NCBI RefSeq assembly: GCF_040717455.1
Contig: NZ_JBFEFH010000001.1
Span: 434,001 to 498,000, forward strand
Direction of reading: 5' to 3'
From: Tautonia sp040717455
Lineage (GTDB): Bacteria > Planctomycetota > Planctomycetia > Isosphaerales > Isosphaeraceae
DNA: 64,000 nt
The notes under the pieces were generated by a model. The model saw nothing but the letters and a program-made list of their open reading frames with translations. It had not been told where the DNA came from and searched no databases. A program made the position numbers and the translations under genes. Each line of letters opens with the position of its first letter. Positions within the stretch are counted from its first letter, which is position 1. Shown here piece by piece: positions 51,521 to 60,077 of this stretch.

Positions 51521-54500
51521 ATGGTATCGCGGACTTTCCGGCTGCTGATGGCATCGTCGCTGGCCTTCAACCTGATCCTGCTCGCGGCGTTGGGCGTGTT
51601 CTGGGGGATCAAGGGCCAGCCGGCCGCCCCCCCGGACCCGCCCGACGACGTCGCCGGCCCGCGCCCCTCTGGCGAGCTGGAGCGAGAGGTGGTCAGGCTG
51701 CGGGCAATGATCCGCGAGCTCGAGGCGGCGAGCTCGGAGGCCTCGGACGTCGGCCTCAACATGGATTGGCCCGAGGACGACGTGGAGGGGGCTCCCGGCG
51801 GAGACGCGGACTCTCTCAAGGCGATCATCGCCAGCGCCAGTGGAGGCCTCGATCAGATCACGCTGTCAACACCCGGCGAGAGTGGGCTGCGGTCCGGCGA
51901 CAATCTGCCCGTGTACCGGCCGGGGGAGACGATGGAGTACCTCGGCCGGCTGGAGATTGCCCGAGTCGCCGGGGAACAGATGTTCGCGATGGCCGACTCG
52001 GACTTCGGGATGAGGGAGTTCCGGCCGGGAGACGTGGCGACGCCCGTGCTGCCGACCCCCGCCCTCCGGGAGGCCGACCGCATCGCACAGCTCTCGGCGG
52101 CGGCAACCCCCCTCCCGTTCACCATGAGCCCCGGCCCGGACGTCGGGGAGGACGAACTGAAAATCCTGCCCGGCCTGCTCGCCGTGGAGGGGGACCGCGT
52201 CAGCGTCCGCACCGGAGGGGGTCGGCGGCCCGTCGACGGGGTCATCGGCTATGCCGACAACCTCGTGCCGATGTCCGCCCCCTTCGCCGATCAGGGCATC
52301 TATTTCCTCCAGGTCAAGCCGGGGAGCGAGCCGGAGTTGCAGGACGAGCTTTCCCGCTCGGGCGAAGTCAGGCAGGTGGGGCTGGTGGCGCAGCTCGGCC
52401 CCGCGACGTCCGAGGCATCTGAGCGGTCGACGGTCGTGATCCCGCCCGAGTTCATCGTGCGGTTCCGGGCCGGCGTCGGCCGGGATCGGATCGACGAGAT
52501 CAATCGGGAACACGGCGTCGTGGTCGTCCAGGAGGACCCCTCCTTCGAGAACCAGTTCCTCCTGCGGCCGGTGGAGCCCTCCCCGAAGCGGATGCTCGAG
52601 CTGACCCGGATCTACGCCGACCTGGAGGAATATGGAGGCCTGGTCACCCCGAACTTCATCTACCCAAGGTCCAACAGGCTGAATGAGATCGATCCCCTGA
52701 TGCTTGCCCAGTGGCACCTGGAGAATCGCCCCCCAGCCGAGGGCGGCGAGCGGGCCGATCTCCGCGCGAAGGAAGCCTGGCAGAAGTGGGAGCACGGCGA
52801 GGGGCGGGACGAGGTCGTCGTGGCGGTGCTCGACATGCACGGCGTCCAGTACAACCACCCGGACCTCGTCAACAACCTCGTCGTCAACGAGGCGGAGCGC
52901 CTGGGCCGACTCGGCGTGGACGACGACGAGAACTCCTACACCGACGATATCTATGGCTGGAACTTCTCCACCAAGGCGGCCGACCCGACCTCCAGGAATG
53001 CCCACGGGACGGCGGTGGCCGGAGTGGTGGCGGCTGAAAAGGGGAACGGCATCGGCGGCTGCGGGGTCGCCCCGGGATGCTCCATCCTTCCAATCCACAT
53101 GGGGCAGAATTCCTTCGAGGACGCGGCTGCGTTCAACTACGCAGTCGACAGGGGGGCCTCGGTCATCGTCTGCAGCTGGGGATACGGCGGGAACGCTCGC
53201 CTGAACCCGCTCATCATCTCGGCCGTGAAGCGGGCGGTGACCGAAGGGAGGGGCCGCAAGGGGGCCGTCGTCGTCTTCGCCCTCTCGAACGAGCATCGGG
53301 ACAATTACAAGGCCAACCGGACCGAGCTGGTCGGGCTGCCCGGGGTGATCGCCGCCGGGCGTTCCACGAACTGGGACCAATGGGGGCGCTGCGGCTTCGG
53401 GGGGGAGAACATCCTGCTCGCCCCCTCGGGGTCGGCCCTGGGCTCCGCCGACGACGGTTGCGTCGCCGACGAGCTGAACGGGACCCTCGAGATCGTCACG
53501 ACCGACCTGACGGGGCCGGCCGGCTACAACGGGGGGATGTCGGGTCCCGACGGCTCCGGCAGCGAATGCCGATGCAACCCGAACGCCACTGAGATTGAGG
53601 ACCCCAATTACACCTCCTGCTTCCACGGCACCTCCGCCTCGGCACCGATGATCGCAGGGGTGGCGGCGCTGGTCCTCTCCGCCGAACCCAGGCTGACGGC
53701 CGCCGAGGTCCGTTCGATCCTCTTCGAGTCCGCCGACCGCATCGAGCCCGGCGAGGCCGGGTACGAGCCGAACGCGGACGGTCTGCGATACAGCCCCACT
53801 CACGGCCACGGCCGGATCAACGCCGAGGCGGCCGTCGAGCTCGCCCTGCGGAAGAAGGCCGAGCTCGACGCGGCCGACGCCCCGGGTCCCGACGGTGCCC
53901 CCCCGGCCTCGGGGGAGCAGGCGGTCGGCGGGCTGCCGGCGGACCAGGAGTTGAACAGGCCGGGAGACCCCCATACCCTCCCCTTCGGTGAGGAGGCGTT
54001 GACGGTCTTCTCGCCCCGGAATCTCTGGGCGCTGGTGCTGACACCGGACGCCGATCGGGCCCGCGTCCTGGAGACACTCGGGGACCGGGCTCGCCCCGTC
54101 CGGGAGAAATGGGCCGAGGCCCTCGACCGAAGCCGGGGAGTCCTGATACTTGGAGGCTCCGTCGAGAAGTGGGCCGAGGTCGAGCGGATCGCCCGCCCGG
54201 CGATCGACGCCGGCCTCGCACAGTCCCTCGGCCGGGTTATCTTCCTGGAGCCGGACGACCCGGATTCCGCCGTCGTCCTCACCGGGTCGTTCGGCATCTA
54301 CCTCGCCCCGAGCGCGACCGAGGGCCAGCTCCGGGATTTCGGGCGCGACCTCGGCTTTAAAGTCGACCCATGCCCGTTCGACCCCGAGCGATTCATCCTC
54401 CGGCCGGCGACGACCACCTCCGACCCCCTCGAGATGCTGGGCGTGTGCAAGAAAATCGAGGAGGTCGGCCTGGTCGACCCCAGGCAAACGGTCCCCGACT

Positions 54501-54529
54501 GGATCGTGCCGGTGGAGCAGCGACTCTGA
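51521..54529 (+). CDS. Membrane-anchored subtilisin-like protease, 1,002 aa
   Basis: The N-terminus (about 8-30) is a single transmembrane anchor, followed by a short helical segment and a long propeptide-like region (about 75-400). Peptidase S8 triad: Asp438 (VAVLDMHGVQYNHP), His495 (NAHGTAVAGVVA) and Ser705 (FHGTSASAPMIAGVA). The region around 615-695 includes extra cysteines (CRCNPN..SC). The last 250 residues contain no known domain. A long acidic linker separates it from the catalytic core. It probably acts at the outer face of the membrane. The next gene follows after 110 bases. Confidence 0.9.
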   Translation: MVSRTFRLLMASSLAFNLILLAALGVFWGIKGQPAAPPDPPDDVAGPRPSGELEREVVRLRAMIRELEAASSEASDVGLNMDWPEDDVEGAPGGDADSLKAIIASASGGLDQITLSTPGESGLRSGDNLPVYRPGETMEYLGRLEIARVAGEQMFAMADSDFGMREFRPGDVATPVLPTPALREADRIAQLSAAATPLPFTMSPGPDVGEDELKILPGLLAVEGDRVSVRTGGGRRPVDGVIGYADNLVPMSAPFADQGIYFLQVKPGSEPELQDELSRSGEVRQVGLVAQLGPATSEASERSTVVIPPEFIVRFRAGVGRDRIDEINREHGVVVVQEDPSFENQFLLRPVEPSPKRMLELTRIYADLEEYGGLVTPNFIYPRSNRLNEIDPLMLAQWHLENRPPAEGGERADLRAKEAWQKWEHGEGRDEVVVAVLDMHGVQYNHPDLVNNLVVNEAERLGRLGVDDDENSYTDDIYGWNFSTKAADPTSRNAHGTAVAGVVAAEKGNGIGGCGVAPGCSILPIHMGQNSFEDAAAFNYAVDRGASVIVCSWGYGGNARLNPLIISAVKRAVTEGRGRKGAVVVFALSNEHRDNYKANRTELVGLPGVIAAGRSTNWDQWGRCGFGGENILLAPSGSALGSADDGCVADELNGTLEIVTTDLTGPAGYNGGMSGPDGSGSECRCNPNATEIEDPNYTSCFHGTSASAPMIAGVAALVLSAEPRLTAAEVRSILFESADRIEPGEAGYEPNADGLRYSPTHGHGRINAEAAVELALRKKAELDAADAPGPDGAPPASGEQAVGGLPADQELNRPGDPHTLPFGEEALTVFSPRNLWALVLTPDADRARVLETLGDRARPVREKWAEALDRSRGVLILGGSVEKWAEVERIARPAIDAGLAQSLGRVIFLEPDDPDSAVVLTGSFGIYLAPSATEGQLRDFGRDLGFKVDPCPFDPERFILRPATTTSDPLEMLGVCKKIEEVGLVDPRQTVPDWIVPVEQRL

Positions 54530-54639
54530 CTGCGGGCCGAGGCCCATCGTCGCCCCGCAGATCGGAGGGCTGGATCGACCCGGGCCCGGCGACGACCCGG
54601 ATTCTCTACCCCAACGCACCACGTGAAGGAGTCCTTACG

Positions 54640-55284
54640 ATGATGCGACCGTTCTCAATCGCGCTGGGGCTGGTCCTGGCCAGCACCATCTCGGCGGCAA
54701 GTGACGACGAGGAGACGGAGCCGGGCGACGTCCGCACCCTCACCGACCAGGATCAGCGGGCACCCTACCTTGAGGCCCTCGACGAGTCGTCGAGGTTCCA
54801 GGAGGCAACCGGGAGGGACGATGCGGCTCGGCTGCCACTGTGCTCGATGATCCGTCTCCCGATCGGGAGCGTAGGGGCGTCCGACGCCCCCGATCGGGTC
54901 GTCGTCGAGACGCTCCACTTCAAGTATGACGAGGGCGTGACGATCAGGAGCCGGATCGACGCCGAGAGTCGGGAGGTCGTCTCGGTTGAGAAGCTCAGGG
55001 CCTATCCGACGCCCCTGGCCCCGGAGGAACTCGAGGAGGCGATGAAGCTGGCCCGGGAGGAGTCGGATGCCGTGCAAGGGCTCTTCGAGGAGGCGCGTGA
55101 TGACGGGCCGAAGGTCACCCACCTCGTCCCGGTCATCTCCGACCCGGATAACCCCCGTTTCGGGAGTCGGATCGTCCTGCTCCAGCTCCGCCTTCGGCCC
55201 GAGCCCGGGGCCGACGAGCCTCCTGGTCGGGGCCTCACCGTCGAAGTCAACCTGACCGATCGGATGGTCAGCAACCCTCTCTAA
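54640..55284 (+). CDS. Secreted protein resembling copper amine oxidase N-domains
   Basis: 214 aa from ATG 54640 (MMRPFSIALGLVLAS), with a ribosome binding site (gaaggag) and a signal peptide (about 1-20). Two segments resemble the small N2/N3 domains that precede the catalytic domain of copper amine oxidases: LAPEELEEAMKLARE (about 127-141) and a beta run ending LTVEVNLTDRMVSNPL. It lies 31 bases before a gene whose product matches the catalytic domain, so the two may form a split enzyme. Similarity is partial and by pattern only. Confidence 0.65.
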   Translation: MMRPFSIALGLVLASTISAASDDEETEPGDVRTLTDQDQRAPYLEALDESSRFQEATGRDDAARLPLCSMIRLPIGSVGASDAPDRVVVETLHFKYDEGVTIRSRIDAESREVVSVEKLRAYPTPLAPEELEEAMKLAREESDAVQGLFEEARDDGPKVTHLVPVISDPDNPRFGSRIVLLQLRLRPEPGADEPPGRGLTVEVNLTDRMVSNPL

Positions 55285-55315
55285 CCCAGGCTCAAGAGAC
55301 CGGGAGGCCAACACG

Positions 55316-56470
55316 ATGACCCGACGCAGACAGGGGCGGCTCGCCCTCCAGATCGCCCTCCTCTTCACCGCGCCGGCCCTGTCACCGGCGGCCACAATCC
55401 AGCAACACTTCCCCGCCGATGGCCCGGAATCCGCCGGGGAGACCCGCTGGCGGATCGAGTGGTCCATCGAGCGTCACGCCGGCGGGAGCGAGACGCTGGT
55501 GATCCGCAACGCTTGGTTCTCCCGGGCGCCGGGTGACGAGGTCCACGTGCTCGGGGACACGAGGGTGGCCGAGATCTTCGTCCCCTACCACAACGGGAAC
55601 CGGATCTACGATATTTCCAATTTCGGTTTCCGCATGGTAGACCTGTCCCCGCGGGACCTCGGCCCCATGTGCATCACCCCGGGGATGATCTGCGATCGGT
55701 CGGGCAATCAAACGCAGTCGGGCCCGGTCGCCGTCGAGGTACACGACGACTCGGTGCGCTGGATGGACACGGCAAACCGCACCCGGAGGGGCCAGAAGCT
55801 GGAGATCTGGTGTGCGCTCGACGCCGCCAACTACCGATACGTCATGCTCTACGAGTTCCGGGACGACGGCAGCATCCGGGCACGCCTCGGCGCCACCGCG
55901 TCGAACCTATACAGCTCGAACGACGATGGGACCACACACCTGCACTGTCCCATCTGGCGGATCAACCCGGTCCTCGGCGGCCGGGACCAGCTCCTCGCCA
56001 GCGAGGTGGGGATCGACACCAACCGTCTCAGGACCGAGAGCCGTCCCATCCGCGAAGAGTCGGACTTCCCGTTCGAACCGAGGCGATTCACCAAGCTTCG
56101 GGTCGAGAACCCTGGGGGGTTGAACGGGCACTCGCCGCCGAATCCGATCGGCTATGAGCTCATCCCCACGCTCTCCGGGACCGGCCGGTACTTCGGCCTC
56201 GGCGAAGAGTTCACCCGGTCCGATTTCTGGGTCACTCGGGGTGACCTCGGCGAACTCAGGCCAAGAGATCTGCCCTCGTACTCGAATGGCGAACCCTTGA
56301 TCGACCAACCCATTACGCTCTGGCACATGGCCGGTGCACTCCACATCGCCCGGGACGAGGACTTCGGCCCTGTGGACTACGATTCCTCGGATGGCCTGGC
56401 AATCGTGGCCTGGGCCGGTTTCGAACTCAAGCCCCGAAATCTCTTCTCCAGCACCCCTCTGTTCCCCTGA
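55316..56470 (+). CDS. Divergent copper amine oxidase catalytic-domain protein
   Basis: 384 aa with a signal peptide (about 1-26). Pattern matches to copper amine oxidase catalytic domains: VAEIFVPYHNGNRIYDISNF (84-103), with Asp99 in the catalytic-base position; ALDAANYRYVMLYEF (168-181), where the topaquinone tyrosine would be Tyr173 but the consensus NY(D/E) reads NYR; HLH at 208-210 as copper ligands; and LHIARDEDFGPV then GFELKPRNLFSSTPLF at the end (His343 as third ligand). Whole protein is shorter than the usual 600-700 residues because the N-domains appear in the preceding gene. Activity is uncertain owing to Arg174. Confidence 0.75.
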   Translation: MTRRRQGRLALQIALLFTAPALSPAATIQQHFPADGPESAGETRWRIEWSIERHAGGSETLVIRNAWFSRAPGDEVHVLGDTRVAEIFVPYHNGNRIYDISNFGFRMVDLSPRDLGPMCITPGMICDRSGNQTQSGPVAVEVHDDSVRWMDTANRTRRGQKLEIWCALDAANYRYVMLYEFRDDGSIRARLGATASNLYSSNDDGTTHLHCPIWRINPVLGGRDQLLASEVGIDTNRLRTESRPIREESDFPFEPRRFTKLRVENPGGLNGHSPPNPIGYELIPTLSGTGRYFGLGEEFTRSDFWVTRGDLGELRPRDLPSYSNGEPLIDQPITLWHMAGALHIARDEDFGPVDYDSSDGLAIVAWAGFELKPRNLFSSTPLFP

Positions 56471-56595
56471 TCCCTGGAGCATCCCGGGTGACAAGCCATC
56501 GGTATGACTCTCGACGCGGTCGGCTCGGACACCACGCGGAGGACGATACTGGCGGGTGCGACCGGGTCGACCAACCTCGCTCCGATTGTAGATTC

Positions 56596-56637
56596 GGCCC
56601 CGCTCCGACCTCGTTTACGGGAGGTCACAGTGGGGCC
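56596..56637. terminator. Nested inverted repeat at the convergence point
   Basis: Outer arms ggcccc (56596-56601) and ggggcc (56632-56637) enclose inner arms gacctc (56607-56612) and gaggtc (56621-56626). It lies between the two converging arms of the accessory region and could end transcription from both sides. No T-tract is seen, so the assignment is weak. Confidence 0.35.
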
Positions 56638-56675
56638 GGGCTCTTGACCGATCCGAACTTTGGGTCGTGCTGCCC

Positions 56676-57581
56676 TCAACGGCTCCCGGGGGGGCGGTTG
56701 ATGCGGATCCGGGGCGATTCGACATTCACGGGGACCTTGGGCTGCTGCATCGGCTCCAAATCGATGCCGACCTCCTGGAGCTTCTCAAGTTCCGACACAG
56801 TCAGGGGATGCTGCGGCGACCGAATGATCGAGAACGACCTATCTGAGTTCCCGGGGGCATCGAAGGCATCCGAAGCGATCTCCAAGTTCTTCATCCCCCG
56901 GATAGCTTCGATGGCCCGTTCGCTCCGCGAGGTGTTCTGCGGCATCGTAGCGCGATAAGACGTGTGCTGATTCAAGGTTCTGAGTCGCTCGGCGAGGGAC
57001 GGCTTTGTCTCCAGGGTCTCGGGCGCCTCGACGGGTTGGTCCACCGCCTCGGGTGCATCAGTCACGGCGTCGGGCCTGGAGACAGGAAAACCCTCCTCGG
57101 TATCGGCCGGGGTTCGCGACTGAGTGATCTCCTGGATCGTGTCAAGCATCGATCGGAACAATCGACTGACTTCGCCCTTGGCATCTGAGGTCTCGGCCGA
57201 GTCGGCGAGAGTAATGATCTTGTACTCAGTCGAATCGATGTAACATTGAAATCCCATCGAATCGCTCCCCTCCCGGACACTACCCACCCACCCAGTGAGG
57301 CGGACTTGCTGTCCGTCGAGTTCGTTCGCGATCGCCAGCGGTCCCGATTGGCCGCTACCAGAGAGGTAGACTCGCACTTCGTCCCCGTATTTGACCCGAG
57401 TCTGATCCGCCAATTCCAACCGATCCGGGCGTCGGTAAGCCCCGGTCGTGTCTGCCTTGTGAAATGTCCCAGAGATCGAAGCGCGGGTCGGGGCGGACTG
57501 CTGGGCCCGGAGGCTTGCCGGAAAGACAACCGCGAATGTCGCTATGCACAGGAGCGGGAGGATCGTGCGAGCGAACGACAT
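56676..57581 (-). CDS. Secreted hypothetical protein, 301 aa
   Basis: ATG at 57581 (MSFARTILPLLCIATFAVVF), signal peptide to about residue 26 (RAQ). The next 90 residues (ELADQTRVKYGDEVRVYLSG through LDGQQVRLTGWVGSV) read as a small beta domain, possibly OB-like; the rest is an acidic, Pro-rich linker and a basic tail ending INRPPGSR. No family recognised. It follows the subtilase gene by 190 bases and is the last gene of the minus arm. Confidence 0.7.
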   Translation of the reverse strand: MSFARTILPLLCIATFAVVFPASLRAQQSAPTRASISGTFHKADTTGAYRRPDRLELADQTRVKYGDEVRVYLSGSGQSGPLAIANELDGQQVRLTGWVGSVREGSDSMGFQCYIDSTEYKIITLADSAETSDAKGEVSRLFRSMLDTIQEITQSRTPADTEEGFPVSRPDAVTDAPEAVDQPVEAPETLETKPSLAERLRTLNQHTSYRATMPQNTSRSERAIEAIRGMKNLEIASDAFDAPGNSDRSFSIIRSPQHPLTVSELEKLQEVGIDLEPMQQPKVPVNVESPRIRINRPPGSR

Positions 57582-57771
57582 GCTGACCTCCATCAGGACG
57601 GGGGGAGGGATTCGAATCGCGGGGCACATAAGTCTTGTTCGGCCGAGGTCCAGTTGATTCTAGGGGGCTCGAACAGTGAGGATCAATGGGGGGCGACAGC
57701 CCCCCGGACGTTATTCAGCCCAATCTGTCAAGGTGTGAGGTTTGTTCGGCGAGGCGACGCCGACCGTTCCC

Positions 57772-59736
57772 CTACGGAATGAGGAGGACGTCCCCACTCG
57801 GCACATCCCTGCCCTTGAACTCAGGGTAGAGCGGCGGTTGAAGCGGGTGGGCAGGGAGGTAAGTGGGCGGGGTCGGGCAGAGCACAGTGTCCTCGACCGA
57901 GTTGCCGCATCGGGGGCAGATCTGCCCCGCCAGCAGCTGACACTCTCTGGACAAGGGCGTCGGCTCCCTGCTGTCCGAGATGAGGAAGCTGAGGTCGACG
58001 ATGCCCCCGCTCATGTTCAACGGTTCGAGGTTGTCGACCCGACGCGCATGAGCCTTCACGAGTCGGATGATGTCCTGCGCCCGGGCCCCATCGTGCCTCA
58101 ACCAGGCGAGCGCAAACACGCCCGTTGCGTGGGCCGCGGCGAACGACGTGCCGGAGCGGATGTCGTACTGGAGTGCTTTGTCCCCGAAGGGGTCATATGT
58201 CGTACTTACAATGTCGTGTTCGGCGTCGTAGGGCAGGGTCCCGCGGCCTCCTGGCGCGGCGATGTCCACCGAGAACCGGCCGTAGTTCGATTGGTTGGTC
58301 CGGACGCCGCACGGATCGACGGACATCACACTCAGCACGCAGGGGTTGTCGACCGAGGCGGGGTAGACGGGATCGCGGTCGAGGTCCAGGTCCCCGTTTC
58401 CGGCGGCGGCGACGACCAGGGCCCCCTGTTGCTCGCATTGCTCGATCACGTTTACGAGCGCGGTCAACTCATCTTCCTCCAGAGTCTCCGCGATCTCCCA
58501 ACTATTATTCAGGATTAGCGCCCCATTGTGCAGGGCGTATTCCATCGCCCGGGTGGCCTGGGAGAGTCGGCCCTCGCCGTTCTCGTCGAGCACCTTCAGA
58601 GCCATGATCTTGACCAGCGGTCGATGCTTCGACTTGCCGGCGATCTGCACGATCGTCCCGGCTACATGGGAGCCGTGGCCGTTATCATCGTCCGGGTCGC
58701 CCGTGATCGAGACCTTCTGGCCGGCCCCGGATTCGATGAAATGGGCCCCGTGCTTGTCGTCGATGGAGTCAACGGGGTTGTTGGAGGCCGGATTGGGCCT
58801 CCTGAGATTTTCCCAGAGGTAGTCACAGATCTCCGGATGATCGAGATCCACTCCGGTGTCGATCACCGCAACGATGATCGGGTGCAGGGGGGCCCCACCG
58901 AAGGGCCCGCGAGGAACCTCGAGGCTGCCGATCTGCTCCAGGTTCCAGCCGAACCGGTAGGCGTCGGCGAGGGCGAGTTTTGTCGAGCCGTTGACGGGGG
59001 AGCTGGCCCGTAAGGCTCGGGCACTCTGACTCACAATCCGAGGGTCCCTGGTCGCATCAAGAATCAGCAGATCCTGATTCACGCGATCCTGGACCGCATC
59101 CAACGCATTCTGTACCCTCAAAATCGGCTGGCCTAGGACACTACGCAGCCCTTGGATCATCCGGGCCGTGATGTCCAATCCGCCCGGCGCCTCCTCGACA
59201 AGAGGTTTCGCGTCCTCAAATCTAGGGGAGTCCTCGGCTTCGAAGGGTGGCGGCTGGAGGTTCCAGCCGCGCCGGGCCTCTGACACGAGTTCCCGGAATG
59301 ACGGCTCGCTGGGGAAACGCTTGCCCGCCAGAGCCTCATTGAGCGCCCTGGTCCGACCCTCATCCCTCCGGACGGCCCTGGTTGATGGGGCGGGGGCCGC
59401 ATCGTCGGCCGCATCCCGGACGTCACGGCCCAATGCCGAGCCGCTCGTGACCGGGTCTGCCTCGGTCCGTTCCCGGCAGATCAGGTACCTCACATCCATG
59501 TTCGGGCCGACCTCGACGTCGTCGATGACGACGAGGCCGAGCCTCTCGACCCTCATTCTGGCATCCTCGGGGAGACCGATATATCGCATGAACCACTGAG
59601 GTGGTGTTTCCGAGGAAAGACCTCCGCGTTCCTGGCCCGGAGCGGGGGTGGTCGGGACGAGGCAGAGTATCATCACGATCGCCAGGGTCCGGAGGCTCCC
59701 GAGCAGTTCGGGGCGACGGGGGGGGCGTGAGCTCAT
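57772..59736 (-). CDS. Secreted subtilisin-like protease, 654 aa
   Basis: Signal region (about 12-34), a long pro-region (about 40-280), then the peptidase S8 domain with triad Asp293 (AVIDTGVDLDHP), His354 (DNGHGSHVAG) and Ser531 (RSGTSFAAAHATG). After it the sequence CQLLAGQICPRCGNSVEDTVLCP has four cysteines spaced like a small zinc ribbon, uncommon for an exported protease. It is the second S8 protease of this region, with a different architecture from that at 51521. Substrates unknown. Confidence 0.9.
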   Translation of the reverse strand: MSSRPPRRPELLGSLRTLAIVMILCLVPTTPAPGQERGGLSSETPPQWFMRYIGLPEDARMRVERLGLVVIDDVEVGPNMDVRYLICRERTEADPVTSGSALGRDVRDAADDAAPAPSTRAVRRDEGRTRALNEALAGKRFPSEPSFRELVSEARRGWNLQPPPFEAEDSPRFEDAKPLVEEAPGGLDITARMIQGLRSVLGQPILRVQNALDAVQDRVNQDLLILDATRDPRIVSQSARALRASSPVNGSTKLALADAYRFGWNLEQIGSLEVPRGPFGGAPLHPIIVAVIDTGVDLDHPEICDYLWENLRRPNPASNNPVDSIDDKHGAHFIESGAGQKVSITGDPDDDNGHGSHVAGTIVQIAGKSKHRPLVKIMALKVLDENGEGRLSQATRAMEYALHNGALILNNSWEIAETLEEDELTALVNVIEQCEQQGALVVAAAGNGDLDLDRDPVYPASVDNPCVLSVMSVDPCGVRTNQSNYGRFSVDIAAPGGRGTLPYDAEHDIVSTTYDPFGDKALQYDIRSGTSFAAAHATGVFALAWLRHDGARAQDIIRLVKAHARRVDNLEPLNMSGGIVDLSFLISDSREPTPLSRECQLLAGQICPRCGNSVEDTVLCPTPPTYLPAHPLQPPLYPEFKGRDVPSGDVLLIP

Positions 59737-60077
59737 CGCGCTGGCCTCACCGATCGTATTGGTCCGCGGGTTCGCGGAATATCTAGCACATAGAAACCGT
59801 TCGGCCGGGATCGGGCGGGGGGCCAGGGCTTCTGTAGGAACCGGGCATCCCGCTGGGAAGGTCAGAGGCGGGCCGAGACGGCATTGCTTTCAGCTTACCA
59901 TGCAGAAGCCACCACCGTCGTCGAGGAGGCGGATTCGAGCCAGTGCTTCGATTGCCGAGACAAAGTCCCTCCCCGCTTTCCCGGATTCCTGGGGAGCATC
60001 TCAATTGGGAGAGGCATAGTCGGCCGGAGCCTCGTCTGCGAGACCCCGGCCCGGATGCGAGATACGAGGCGATCCGA
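59737..60077. other. 341-base gap between two minus-strand genes
   Basis: Lies between the 1,098-aa gene and the S8 protease gene. No supported gene. It should hold the protease promoter if the genes are not co-transcribed, but no good box pair or hairpin is visible. Confidence 0.35.

Noticed and set aside
57726..57731. Consensus TTGACA on the minus strand upstream of the 301-aa gene
   Set aside because: No -10 box at 16-18 bases; nearest candidates are too close, so I did not call a promoter.
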